From NCBI GenBank assembly GCA_030603805.1, contig JAUVXD010000006.1, positions 1 to 64,000 on the forward strand: a DNA stretch of 64,000 nt, read 5' to 3'. Of the stretch, positions 35,271 through 43,923 are shown piece by piece; the first letter of the stretch is position 1; each line of letters starts with the position of its first letter. The position numbers and the translations under genes were made by a program. The notes under the pieces were generated by a model. That model did not search any database, had not been told where the DNA came from, and saw nothing but the letters and a program-made list of their open reading frames with translations. The DNA comes from Acholeplasmataceae bacterium. GTDB taxonomy: Bacteria > Bacillota_I > Bacilli_A > Acholeplasmatales > Acholeplasmataceae.

Positions 35271-35652
35271 GACAACTTCCTCCTTTTTTGATAATCCCCA
35301 TTTTATCTGGCGACTTAACATAGGGCGATACAGTCTCTGATATTTTAGCTAAAAAATCATTAATTTCATCTTGTAAACTTTTTTCTAGTTCAAAATAACG
35401 TTTGACTTCTTCTTTGCTGTAAAGATTTGATTTTGCTTCAGCAAATGCTTTAACTGCTTCTTTAAAATCCGGATGATAAGAACCACCTTCAGCCATGATT
35501 TGGTCATATTTGATTTTTGCACGTTGAAACACTTGAATTTCGTGTCGATATAATTCTAACATGACTTTATCAAGTCTTTTAATTTCTTGATATGTCTGTT
35601 CACTTCTGATTTCATCTAAGACTTGATAAGCCTGTAACATGATGTCAGTCAT
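35260..35652 (-). CDS. ylbF: YlbF/YmcA family protein
   Basis: 130 residues, helical (YlbF/YmcA, DUF964). In Bacillus YlbF works with YmcA and YaaT in a Fe-S complex that helps RNase Y processing. The family length and long helices fit. The C-terminus has one Cys (GGSCHVR), as in the cluster-bearing YlbF. ATG at 35652 with AAAGGAAG upstream preferred to 35685. Overlaps the rsuA-like gene by 8 bases. Confidence 0.78.
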   Translation of the reverse strand: MTDIMLQAYQVLDEIRSEQTYQEIKRLDKVMLELYRHEIQVFQRAKIKYDQIMAEGGSYHPDFKEAVKAFAEAKSNLYSKEEVKRYFELEKSLQDEINDFLAKISETVSPYVKSPDKMGIIKKGGSCHVR

Positions 35653-36334
35653 AGAGATCTTCCTTTCGTATCGGTCGACAAGCACCAGGCTCTAAATCGC
35701 CTAATGCAAGTTGTCCAATTTTTGTTCTTTTTAAATTTAACACTTGATATCCACAAGCACCAAACATGCGTTTGACTTGATGGAACTTACCTTCATCAAT
35801 GACGATTATAACATGATTTCTATCTATTTTTAGATTGAGTGCTTGAGCTAGATACGTCTCGTTTTTGCCATCTTTAATCTCAACACCGGCGAGCAACTCT
35901 TTTTCATGCGAAAACTGTTGATCCAAGACAACTTCATAGGTTTTAGGTAAATGAGATTTGGGATGTGTCACTTGATGGATGAAACTCCCCTCATTCGAAA
36001 GAACTAAAAGACCTTCTGCATCTAAATCAAGTCTACCTGCAATATTTAAATCAAATCGGTTATAAGGGGATGGCACTAAATCCATCACACAAGGATGCAT
36101 GGAATCATGATGCGCAGATAGATATCCTTTTGGCTTATAAATCATGAGATAAATCGAGCTTTGATAAAACACTTGCTCATCATCGACGTAGACATTTTGT
36201 TTGTTTGGGTCAACATCGTAGTCAAAATCAGAAATTAGTTCATGATCGACTCGAATACGCTTAGCTTTAATCATCTCTTTAATCTCTTTTCGAGACCCAT
36301 ATTTTAATTGACTTAAGAATTTATCAATACGCAT
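35645..36334 (-). CDS. RsuA/RluB-type pseudouridine synthase
   Basis: 229 residues: an N-terminal S4 RNA-binding domain (1-60) and a catalytic domain with GRLDLDAEGLLVLSNEG, the Asp of GRLD being near residue 103. Length and motifs fit 16S U516 (RsuA) enzymes better than RluB, but the target is not proven. Head of the rsuA-ylbF-ylbG run, divergent from def. Confidence 0.87.
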   Translation of the reverse strand: MRIDKFLSQLKYGSRKEIKEMIKAKRIRVDHELISDFDYDVDPNKQNVYVDDEQVFYQSSIYLMIYKPKGYLSAHHDSMHPCVMDLVPSPYNRFDLNIAGRLDLDAEGLLVLSNEGSFIHQVTHPKSHLPKTYEVVLDQQFSHEKELLAGVEIKDGKNETYLAQALNLKIDRNHVIIVIDEGKFHQVKRMFGACGYQVLNLKRTKIGQLALGDLEPGACRPIRKEDLYD

Positions 36335-36375
36335 AAAGACTCCTTGTGTTATAATATGAGACGAGGTGTTTGACT

Positions 36376-36960
36376 ATGCTAACCATGAAAAATGTCATTA
36401 GAGAAGGACATAAAACTTTAGAAACTGTCGCCAAAGAAGTGAAACTGCCTTTAATACAGGCAGATAAAAAACTACTAAAAGATATGCTTGAGTACGTGAT
36501 TAATTCCCAAGATGATGAGATTGCAGAAAAGTATGATTTAAGACCTGCTGTCGGTATTGCAGCACCACAAGTCAATGTATCAAAACGTATGTTTGCAGTC
36601 CATGTTACCGACTTTGATGGAACGCTTTATTCCTATGCACTGGTTAATCCCATCATCAAAGCTAAAGGTAAAGATTTGATTTATGTACCTGGTGGTGAGG
36701 GCTGTTTAAGTGTGGATCGTAAAACCGAAGGTTTAACTCCTAGATATGATTGGGTATTATTTGAAGCTTTATCTTATGACTTTCAAACTGGTGAACTTTT
36801 TCCTATTGAACTTAAAGTTGAAGGTTATGTAGGCATCGTTTTTCAGCATGAGTTTGACCATTTAAATGGCATTATGTATACCTCTAAACTCTTTCCTGAA
36901 CTTCCACAAGCGAAACCAGCATTTGAGTTTGTTACCGCTCCTGAGGCAGAAACTATTTAA
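36376..36960 (+). CDS. def: Peptide deformylase
   Basis: Removes the formyl group from new proteins; metal-dependent. Motifs VGIAAPQ (about 62-68), EGCLSV (about 112) and QHEFDHLNG (about 155) hold the Gln, Cys and His metal ligands. 194 residues; ATG at 36376 with GAGGTG upstream. The short region to 36334 holds divergent starts. The C-terminus overlaps a convergent gene by 8 bases. Confidence 0.95.
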   Translation: MLTMKNVIREGHKTLETVAKEVKLPLIQADKKLLKDMLEYVINSQDDEIAEKYDLRPAVGIAAPQVNVSKRMFAVHVTDFDGTLYSYALVNPIIKAKGKDLIYVPGGEGCLSVDRKTEGLTPRYDWVLFEALSYDFQTGELFPIELKVEGYVGIVFQHEFDHLNGIMYTSKLFPELPQAKPAFEFVTAPEAETI

Positions 36961-37858
36961 AAATAATCTTAACGACTTTTATCTGATTATCTAAAATGTC
37001 ATCATAGGTGACATTTTTTGTTTCTTCATTGGGGAAAATCTTTTTAGATAAGTCAGACATTTGATCTTCCTTCTTTTTCTTTTCATTCGAAAATAACTTT
37101 TGAAAAAATCCTTGTTTAACAGGAACTTCATGAAATACATTTTCATAGAAATGATTATCAATATTGATAAACCCATCATAACGATCTCTCAGTAATTTTT
37201 TAAAAATGGAGATGACATCTGTTTTTCCGTATCCTAATAGTTTAGGTGCACCTTGATGATCTGAATCAATTGCAGAAATAATGCCAATCTTATGTCTTAA
37301 AAGACGGTAAGCCGTTGTTGTCGATTCATCATGTGTGACCAAATGAACTGGATCAAATGCATAACTGATATCTTTTGATTTGATTTTCTTGAAAATATAT
37401 GCATAAACATTGGTCTTATATTGTGCAGATGGTTGTAAAATGATTTTTTTTGATTGACGCATCGCTGCATCAATAAAATCTTCAAGTCTTTTGATGATGG
37501 GCTCAATTTCTTCAATGACATCATTAAATTTAGGTAGCATTAAATAAAGATAGGCTGCTTTAAACTTATCTGCAAACTTAAGCATATATTTAAACTCATC
37601 AAGTGCATCTTTATGCTTTTTATCATCATATAAATCATAAGGTTCAATACCAGAATCAATGATCGATACTTTAAGCTTGGCATTCTTAAGTTCTGTGAGC
37701 ATTGTTTTAATTTCTGAATCACCAAGTTCAATCAGTCTTTGTCCTTGATAAGTTCTTAAAGCAATATATTCAATACCGTGCTTCGAAGCACGATTGATTT
37801 GCTCATTAAAAGTTGTTTTTCCACTTAAATCTAGAAATCCTGTAAGTATTGGCTTCAT
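36953..37858 (-). CDS. Sugar-phosphate isomerase/epimerase-like TIM barrel (AP endonuclease 2 fold)
   Basis: 301 residues. Beta-strand spaced acidic and His residues (YIALRTY; IIDSG; KIILQPS; YAFDPVHLV; DSDHQGAPKLLG; GFINIDNHFYE) follow the xylose-isomerase-like TIM barrel that binds divalent metal. A charged insert (KKKKEDQ) lies near residue 270. ATG at 37858 overlaps the TGA of trmH by one base. Real substrate unknown; could be an epimerase or a nuclease-fold protein of other use. Confidence 0.65.
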   Translation of the reverse strand: MKPILTGFLDLSGKTTFNEQINRASKHGIEYIALRTYQGQRLIELGDSEIKTMLTELKNAKLKVSIIDSGIEPYDLYDDKKHKDALDEFKYMLKFADKFKAAYLYLMLPKFNDVIEEIEPIIKRLEDFIDAAMRQSKKIILQPSAQYKTNVYAYIFKKIKSKDISYAFDPVHLVTHDESTTTAYRLLRHKIGIISAIDSDHQGAPKLLGYGKTDVISIFKKLLRDRYDGFINIDNHFYENVFHEVPVKQGFFQKLFSNEKKKKEDQMSDLSKKIFPNEETKNVTYDDILDNQIKVVKIIFK

Positions 37859-38556
37859 CATACCCTCCATTGATGCATGAGAATGCCTCCTGCAACGCTG
37901 ACATTGAGGCTTTCAACATGTTTTGTTTCAATTCTAACTGAGATATCTGATAATTTTTTAACGGCCTCAGAAACGCCATGACCTTCGTTACCTAAGATCA
38001 GCATCATTAAAGCGCTAACTTGGGGCATCCCTTGATCATGAGCATCTGCATATAAAATTTGGTAGCCTTGAGATTTATGTTCTAAGAGTGCTTCTTCTAA
38101 GGGTCTTCTTTCAATATAAACGTCAAAAATAGATCCTTTAGAAGCGCGAATGGTTTTTTCATTATAGATATCTGCTGATTTTAACGATAAAATCACGTGA
38201 TGAAATCCAAAGGCTGCTGCACTACGAATCAGTGCACCCACATTATCAGGGTCTTGAATATCATCAAGGACTAAGATTCTTGAAGACGTTATCTTATGAT
38301 TAACTTTCTTGCAAACAGCAATTAAGTCGAAATAGGTTTCTGCTTGTTGTAAGTCATCCATTAAAGCCTTGGATAGATGGGTACCTTGTTTTGACTCATC
38401 TGATGTTAAGACATGTAGTACTGCATTGGCTTCTAATGCTTTATCGACTAAATGCTTCCCATAAACTAAAAAGAGCCCATGTTGGTCACGATATTTTTTT
38501 ATTTTGAGGCTTTTCCAAAGTTTGAATGATGTATTCGTCTTCGATGTAATCAACAT
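37858..38556 (-). CDS. TrmH/SpoU-family RNA 2'-O-methyltransferase
   Basis: 232 residues. SPOUT knot motifs NVGALIRSAAAFGF (about 118-131), LILGNEGHGVS and LNVSVAGGILMHQWR at the C-terminus. An N-terminal substrate-binding domain (1-80) is present. Methylates ribose in rRNA or tRNA; rRNA G2251 (RlmB) is one option. Overlaps thiI by 7 bases. Confidence 0.88.
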   Translation of the reverse strand: MLITSKTNTSFKLWKSLKIKKYRDQHGLFLVYGKHLVDKALEANAVLHVLTSDESKQGTHLSKALMDDLQQAETYFDLIAVCKKVNHKITSSRILVLDDIQDPDNVGALIRSAAAFGFHHVILSLKSADIYNEKTIRASKGSIFDVYIERRPLEEALLEHKSQGYQILYADAHDQGMPQVSALMMLILGNEGHGVSEAVKKLSDISVRIETKHVESLNVSVAGGILMHQWRV

Positions 38557-39809
38557 AACTCACCCTTTTCTTTCATATATGTATCCAGTGCTTCTTTTAC
38601 TGTAAATCCATAGGATGCTATTTCAATGGTTTGTGACTCACGGATATCTAGTGTGATGGTTTGTTCGAGTGCTTCTTGAATCAGTGTTTCATAGGGCAAT
38701 TCTTTCTCATATTTAACTGCATAAAGCGTCATGGGTTTGGTGACTGGACTTTTAGGTACATAAATGCTGCAACAATCGTTAAAAGGTCGAATGGATATAT
38801 CATACGTATCAATGATCTTGGATAAATCAACGATATCCTGTTTATCATAAGTAATGACTGGTCTTAAAATAGGCATTTTGGTCACATCTTCAACAACAGC
38901 GATGCTATTTAATGTTTGGCTTGCGACTTGACCTACAGATTCACCATTAATGAGACATAAGATTTTCTTCTTTTTGGTAAACCCTTCTGCAATTCGATAC
39001 ATCATGCGTCTCATGACAGTAATGATATATGGATCAAAGACTTTAGACAAAATAGCTTCATGTAATTTGGTAAATGGAACCAGATGTAATCGAATTTGTC
39101 CTGTAGGCGTAAATTTTGAAAGCTTTTTAGACAAATCAATGACTTTTTGAACAGATTCTAAAGGAGTGAGTGGTGTTGATTCAAAATGTATGAGTTCGAC
39201 TTCAATGCCTTGTTTCATCGCAAGATAACATGCGACAGGGCTATCAATACCTCCACTCATCATCAGTAAACCTTTACCTTGAGTACCATAGGGGAATCCC
39301 CCAAGTCCTTTAATGCTTTTTGAATAAATATAGGCAACATCTTTTCTCAAATCAATTTCTAAAATAACATCTGGATGCTTAACATCAATGCTATATTTTC
39401 GCTCTGCTTGAGATAAAATTTTTCCTGCAATATGCTTTGTAATCTCAAGACTGGTCATTGGATATGTTTTATCTGTTCTTCTGGTTTCTATTTTAAGTGA
39501 TAGTCCAGGCTTATTTAAATCTTGGTTCAGTGCTTCAATGGATTTTAAAATAATATCATCTAAATCAGGTTTTGCAACATAAGCAATTGAAAAACTATGG
39601 ATGCCTTGAATTTCTTTAAGTCTCTTAATAATCTCTTGTTCATCTTCTACATCATAGTCGATAAAAATACGGTCGTGCGTGAATTGATAGCTTACATTTA
39701 AACTCTTTAACTTTTCGACAAGATGTGTTCTAACTCGTTTAATAAAATACCCAATATTTCTGCCTTTTAGCATCATGTCGCCAAAGCGGAGGAGTATGAT
39801 TTTTTGCAT
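38550..39809 (-). CDS. thiI: tRNA 4-thiouridine synthetase ThiI
   Basis: 419 residues: N-terminal ferredoxin-like and THUMP domains (1-165), then the PP-loop adenylating domain with SGGIDSPVAC (about 177-186). It lacks the C-terminal rhodanese domain of E. coli ThiI, like most Firmicutes. Sulfur would come from a cysteine desulfurase; SufS is in this window but a dedicated NifS-like partner is not seen. Start at 39809 follows GGTGAT; an ATG at 39821 has no site. Confidence 0.93.
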   Translation of the reverse strand: MQKIILLRFGDMMLKGRNIGYFIKRVRTHLVEKLKSLNVSYQFTHDRIFIDYDVEDEQEIIKRLKEIQGIHSFSIAYVAKPDLDDIILKSIEALNQDLNKPGLSLKIETRRTDKTYPMTSLEITKHIAGKILSQAERKYSIDVKHPDVILEIDLRKDVAYIYSKSIKGLGGFPYGTQGKGLLMMSGGIDSPVACYLAMKQGIEVELIHFESTPLTPLESVQKVIDLSKKLSKFTPTGQIRLHLVPFTKLHEAILSKVFDPYIITVMRRMMYRIAEGFTKKKKILCLINGESVGQVASQTLNSIAVVEDVTKMPILRPVITYDKQDIVDLSKIIDTYDISIRPFNDCCSIYVPKSPVTKPMTLYAVKYEKELPYETLIQEALEQTITLDIRESQTIEIASYGFTVKEALDTYMKEKGELC

Positions 39810-39866
39810 AGTAATCACCATTAATTATTTTATCATATATGCTATAATATTGTCGGTGGTGATATC

Positions 39867-40316
39867 ATGAATTATCAAGAAATACTTCAAGTTGCAGAAG
39901 CACTCCTTCCTGAACAACCCAATCAAATAGCATTATTAGCGAATGCATCAGCATTTTTAAATGATCATATTGATCGTCTTAACTGGGTCGGTTTTTATCT
40001 TTTTGATGGCACAAATTTAACCGTAGGTCCATTCCAAGGTAAAGTTGCCTGCTCATTGATTCCCCTTGGAAAAGGGGTTTGCGGCGAAGCAGCTGTTAAA
40101 AAACAAACGATGGTCATCAAAGATGTTCATCAACATGCCAATCATATCGCATGTGATGCCAACAGCAACTCTGAAGTTGTGGTTCCAATTTTTATTAAAG
40201 GCGAGCTTTTTGGTGTCTTAGATGTCGATAGTCCAGTCTTTAATCGTTTCGATCCAAAACTTGTCGAATTTTTAGAAGATTTTGTTAAGTTATTGGTGAA
40301 AACAATTGACAATTAG
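39867..40316 (+). CDS. msrC: Free methionine-(R)-sulfoxide reductase (GAF type)
   Basis: 149-residue GAF-domain enzyme. The three Cys of fRMsr enzymes are all there: VACSLIPLGKGVCGEAAV and HIACDANSNSEVVVP. Reduces free Met-R-sulfoxide. Divergent from thiI with an extended -10 (TGCTATAAT, ending at 39848) just upstream. The rpsD promoter -35 overlaps its stop codon. Confidence 0.9.
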   Translation: MNYQEILQVAEALLPEQPNQIALLANASAFLNDHIDRLNWVGFYLFDGTNLTVGPFQGKVACSLIPLGKGVCGEAAVKKQTMVIKDVHQHANHIACDANSNSEVVVPIFIKGELFGVLDVDSPVFNRFDPKLVEFLEDFVKLLVKTIDN

Positions 40317-40334
40317 TACCCTATAGGGTAAAAT
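40306..40334 (+). promoter_or_regulatory. rpsD promoter
   Basis: TTGACA (40306-40311), 17-base spacer, TAAAAT (40329-40334). The -35 lies within the last codons of msrC. Confidence 0.8.
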
Positions 40335-40339
40335 TAAGA

Positions 40340-40504
40340 GCGTCGGTAAAAAGCAGGCGAAATTTGTTTTGAAGTGTGATCCCTACCAATAGGAGCCCTT
40401 AGTATCCTTATACTGCTTTAAGGTGAACAGAATATGCGGATACCTTTAAAATCAATACTTTGCAGTTTTTGCCTACCAAAAACTAAAAAGAGGAGGTAAA
40501 AATT
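40340..40504 (+). ncRNA. rpsD leader, probable S4 autoregulatory RNA
   Basis: About 165 bases precede rpsD, with a closing stem (GGTAAAAA near 40346 pairing with TTTTTGCC near 40470) that brackets internal hairpins. S4 binds its own mRNA leader in Bacillus, so this is a plausible S4 leader; a match to the known class was not computed. Confidence 0.5.
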
Positions 40505-41104
40505 ATGTCACGTTACACAGGACCATCATGGAAAATATCCCGTCGTTTAGGCTATTCAATTTCTGAATCAGGAAAAGAATTGAAGAAACGCCCATATGCT
40601 CCAGGTCAACACGGTCAACGCCGTTCCAAACTATCTGACTACGGTCAACAGTTACAGGAAAAACAAAAGGTCAGATTCACTTATGGTGTTTCTGAAAAGC
40701 AATTTAGAAAGACGTTTAATGAAGCGGACAAGATGAAGGGTAAACACGGTGAAAACTTCTTACGTTTACTTGAATCTCGTTTAGACAACGTCGTCTATCG
40801 CTTAGGCCTTGCTAAGACTAGAGCACAAGCACGTCAACTTGTCAATCACGGTCATTTCCTAGTGGATGGTAAGAAGGTTGATATTCCTTCATACCGCTTA
40901 ATGCCAGGCCAAAAACTACAATTGCGCGAAACATCTAAAGGCTTAAAAGTTGTCCAAGAGGCACTTGAAGGTCAATATGCATCTGTAGATTTCGTTTCTT
41001 TCGACAAAGAAACAGGCACAGGTACATTCGTTCGTTACCCTGAAAGAAATGAAATTCTTCAGGAAATCAATGAACAATTAATTGTTGAATTCTACAACAG
41101 ATAA
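40505..41104 (+). CDS. rpsD: Ribosomal protein S4
   Basis: 199 residues. [15 protein letters not shown] at the start, the KPYAPGQHG-like [12 protein letters not shown], and the S4 RNA-binding domain with [10 protein letters not shown] and [13 protein letters not shown] are diagnostic. GAGGAGG upstream. It is the primary 16S-binding protein and a likely translational repressor of itself. Confidence 0.98.
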   Translation: MSRYTGPSWKISRRLGYSISESGKELKKRPYAPGQHGQRRSKLSDYGQQLQEKQKVRFTYGVSEKQFRKTFNEADKMKGKHGENFLRLLESRLDNVVYRLGLAKTRAQARQLVNHGHFLVDGKKVDIPSYRLMPGQKLQLRETSKGLKVVQEALEGQYASVDFVSFDKETGTGTFVRYPERNEILQEINEQLIVEFYNR

Positions 41105-41110
41105 AAAATG

Positions 41111-41142
41111 AAGGTGAATCCTAAAGGGTTCACCTTTTTTTT
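41111..41142 (+). terminator. Terminator of rpsD
   Basis: AAGGTGAA / TTCACCTT stem followed by a T-run. It could also work for the convergent gene at 41148. Confidence 0.88.
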
Positions 41143-41147
41143 ACTCA

Positions 41148-41654
41148 TTATTGCATTGCGATATTTTTTAAATGCGTTATCTTTTTCTTTTTGGTTTCAT
41201 CTTCAATTAAGACATATTTAAATTGATGAATATCAATGATTTTATAGTTTGAACTGCCTTCATCTTGATCAGCCTTTTTGTATAAATAGATAGTCCTACC
41301 TTCCATGAACTCAACAAATGATTCTGGAATCTGATGACTTTTATATCCATAGGATTTGATGATTTTCCCTAATGTCGTCGATTTACACTTGAATTTACTG
41401 GGATAAGGAATGCTTGCATCATGAGAAATTAACACAACATCTTTTCCAATCAAGCTTTTTTTGAGTTTAACAATTTGACTTAGAATGGATAAGATGACAA
41501 ATACTAAGAGTAGACTCGTGAGTGCACCTGGTAAAATGGATTGAACACGAGGTTCAATGATAAGATAAACTAATAAACCTGCAAGCAAGATAGATACAGT
41601 TAAGTGTGAGATCATGATTTTATTTTTCTTTTTGCAAATCGTTTCAAACAACAT
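41148..41654 (-). CDS. Membrane protein, one of a pair (a)
   Basis: 168 residues: two membrane helices (about 18-60) and a cytosolic domain of about 100 residues with IPESFVEFMEGRTIYLY. The neighbouring 41712 protein has the same length and layout with IPLSFIEIIKGDFGYLYP at the same place, so they look like paralogues. No known family recognised. Start at 41654 follows GGGGGA; an earlier ATG at 41675 adds MSLRGNI with no site of its own. Confidence 0.55.
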   Translation of the reverse strand: MLFETICKKKNKIMISHLTVSILLAGLLVYLIIEPRVQSILPGALTSLLLVFVILSILSQIVKLKKSLIGKDVVLISHDASIPYPSKFKCKSTTLGKIIKSYGYKSHQIPESFVEFMEGRTIYLYKKADQDEGSSNYKIIDIHQFKYVLIEDETKKKKITHLKNIAMQ

Positions 41655-41711
41655 GATGTTCCCCCTAAGTGACACTTATATTATACGTTTTAATTACTTC
41701 AATGTCTCTTC

Positions 41712-42218
41712 TTATGCAACTTGATTATAACAGACGATTAATTTCTCATAGTCCTTTGTTTCGATGAGATAAAATTTATATAAATAATGCGCTAAAATTT
41801 TGCATTCATGATACTGTTGATCATGCGATGTCAAACATGGATATAGATACCCAAAATCACCTTTAATTATTTCTATGAAACTCAAGGGAATTTTCATGCC
41901 TTGATATCTGATATAAGATAAGTCAGCTTTTTGAGATGCACTGTCTATAAACACTTTTTCTGGCAACCTAAATTTTGGATTAGATGGTGTAATCAGTTTG
42001 ATGGTTTTACCTATGATTCGTTTTTGAAAGTGGGTTTTGAAAATATCATAAAGATAGATAAACGATGTAATAAGCATTGTAAAAATCACCATAATATAAA
42101 GGGCATGCTCTGTATAATATGAGATTAAATAGCCATAAAGAATCGTTAATGAAATAACGATGATGATAAGGGCTGTGATAAAAATATAACTGAGTAATCG
42201 AAAACGCTTGATGTTCAT
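41712..42218 (-). CDS. Membrane protein, one of a pair (b)
   Basis: 168 residues, two membrane helices (about 8-55) and a cytosolic domain with IPLSFIEIIKG then YLYPC, matching protein (a). Single Cys residues near 120. Function unknown. The two genes are 57 bases apart and likely one transcript; sequence similarity is visible but not high. Confidence 0.55.
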   Translation of the reverse strand: MNIKRFRLLSYIFITALIIIVISLTILYGYLISYYTEHALYIMVIFTMLITSFIYLYDIFKTHFQKRIIGKTIKLITPSNPKFRLPEKVFIDSASQKADLSYIRYQGMKIPLSFIEIIKGDFGYLYPCLTSHDQQYHECKILAHYLYKFYLIETKDYEKLIVCYNQVA

Positions 42219-42330
42219 TGGTTCCCCCGCCGCTGATATCTTTGTGAGATTATTGTATCAGTCAAAAAAGTAAATGTCAAACTTATCATCAAAATTGTTC
42301 TATATGAAATAATCATGAAATGATTAAAAT

Positions 42331-42356
42331 AAAAAAGACCTCGTTTGAGGTCTTCT
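42331..42356 (-). terminator. Terminator of the pgk-tpiA operon
   Basis: AGACCTC / GAGGTCT stem followed by TTTTTT on the minus strand, just after the tpiA stop. Confidence 0.88.
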
Positions 42357-42358
42357 AA

Positions 42359-43120
42359 CTATTTGTTCAATGCTGCACGTACAAGCGTTAAAAATGAATT
42401 TGGATCGAGTGAGGCTCCACCTACGAGAGCACCATCAATATCAGAGGTTGCAAGCAATGCTTCAACATTTTTTGTATTAACTGAACCACCATAAAGAATA
42501 CGTACTTGATCAGCGACATCATGTCCATAAAGTTTTTCTAAGACACGACGAATTTCAATAATGGTTTCATTGGCTTGTTCAGGTGTTGCTGTGACACCCG
42601 TTCCAATCGCCCAGATAGGTTCATAAGCAACAACAGTCTTAAGTGCATCTTGAGCTGTAACATTCAAATAAGCTTTTTCGATTTGTTTTCTAACAACTGT
42701 GTTGGTTGTTCCTGCTTCTCTGATTTCTAAGGGTTCTCCTACACAAACAATCGGTGTAATATCTTGATTCACTGCAGCAATCAATTTCAGATTAACTGTT
42801 TCATCGGTTTCACCAAAATACTGACGACGTTCGCTGTGGCCAATCACGACATAGTCCACACCATAAGATTTAAGCATGCCCGCAGAGATTTCTCCTGTAT
42901 AAGCACCTTCAGCGGCATAGTGCATATTTTGTGCACCGATTCTGACATTTTCACCTTCGCGTTTCACCAAATCACGTAAGAAAATCGCTGGAGCGCAAAT
43001 GACAGACTCTACCAGTTCTTTATCGGGAACTTCCTGGTTGACTGCATAGATAAATGCAAGTGCATCATCTTTAGTCTTATACATCTTCCAGTTCCCAGCA
43101 ATGAGGGGTCTTCTTTTCAT
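42359..43120 (-). CDS. tpiA: Triosephosphate isomerase
   Basis: Interconverts DHAP and GAP. GNWKMYK with the catalytic Lys at the start, IGHSERR with His (about residue 96), VAYEPIWAIGTG with Glu (about residue 168), and YGGSV are present. 253 residues. Last gene of pgk-XRE/cupin-ptsH-tpiA. Confidence 0.97.
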   Translation of the reverse strand: MKRRPLIAGNWKMYKTKDDALAFIYAVNQEVPDKELVESVICAPAIFLRDLVKREGENVRIGAQNMHYAAEGAYTGEISAGMLKSYGVDYVVIGHSERRQYFGETDETVNLKLIAAVNQDITPIVCVGEPLEIREAGTTNTVVRKQIEKAYLNVTAQDALKTVVAYEPIWAIGTGVTATPEQANETIIEIRRVLEKLYGHDVADQVRILYGGSVNTKNVEALLATSDIDGALVGGASLDPNSFLTLVRAALNK

Positions 43121-43124
43121 AAGC

Positions 43125-43370
43125 TTAACCTAAAATTGATGAGACGTCTTTAATCGCTTCTTCAGCACGTGCTCCACGAGCAACAATACGTACATTTTCA
43201 CCGTGTGGTACTGCAAGTGACATTAAAGCAAGAATCGATTTGAGATCGACAATCTTGTTGTGGTAATGTAGTTCAATTTCAACTGCATACTTGGATGCAG
43301 TTTGCACAACTTTTGCTGCTAGGGATGCATGCAATCCTTGTGTGCTTTTAATCATAATTTCTTTTTCCAT
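43125..43370 (-). CDS. ptsH: HPr phosphocarrier protein
   Basis: 81 residues. GLHASLAA holds the PEP-PTS His (His14) and DLKSILALMSLAV holds Ser45, the HPr kinase site. HPr-Ser-P is the corepressor of CcpA, so it links to the CcpA-like regulator at 29516-30514. It lies inside a glycolytic operon rather than next to ptsI, which is not in this window. Confidence 0.95.
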   Translation of the reverse strand: MEKEIMIKSTQGLHASLAAKVVQTASKYAVEIELHYHNKIVDLKSILALMSLAVPHGENVRIVARGARAEEAIKDVSSILG

Positions 43371-43383
43371 TTTATCTCTCCTC

Positions 43384-43923
43384 TTAAAACATGGGTGGTG
43401 TGCTGATCCACAGCACTTTTGCGTTTTGATGACTATAGTTAATCAGATAATGCTCTTTATTCGCAGGATAATAGAAGGTTTCTCCTTTACGAATCACATA
43501 TCTTTTTTTATTGAGTACCAAGGTGACTTGTCCTTCTAAGACATAGCCAAATTCCTCACCAGCATGTGGATCATCAATTTCAGATTGACCACCTGGTTCT
43601 AAATCGATGATGATAGGTTCCATTTCATATTTTAAGGCATTAGGAACAATCCAACTGATCATATGCTTGAGTTGTTCATTTTCCTTTTCATAGAAATCTT
43701 CTTTTTTATAAACGACTGTCTGTTCTTCTTCCTTGCTAAAGAATTCATGCACATCAGTCCCTAAGACTTCAAGAATTGAAAATAGGGTTTGCATGGAAGG
43801 AGAAGTTAGATTGTTTTCTAGTTGTGAAATATACCCTTTGGTTAATTCTAACCGATTGGCAAGTTCTTCTTGTGTAAGATTGTTCCCAAGACGCAGCGCT
43901 CTAATCTTTTTACCGAGGTCCAT
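43384..43923 (-). CDS. XRE-type regulator with C-terminal cupin domain
   Basis: 179 residues: helix-turn-helix at 5-60 (IRALRLGNNLTQEELANRLE, GYISQLENNL) and a cupin barrel at 105-175 (GGQSEIDDPHAGEEFGYVLEG, RKGETFYYPANKEHYLINY). Such proteins sense small ligands or polyamines and repress transport or metabolism. Its ATG overlaps the TAA of pgk by 1 base, so it is co-transcribed with glycolytic genes and may control them; that is inference. Confidence 0.85.
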   Translation of the reverse strand: MDLGKKIRALRLGNNLTQEELANRLELTKGYISQLENNLTSPSMQTLFSILEVLGTDVHEFFSKEEEQTVVYKKEDFYEKENEQLKHMISWIVPNALKYEMEPIIIDLEPGGQSEIDDPHAGEEFGYVLEGQVTLVLNKKRYVIRKGETFYYPANKEHYLINYSHQNAKVLWISTPPMF

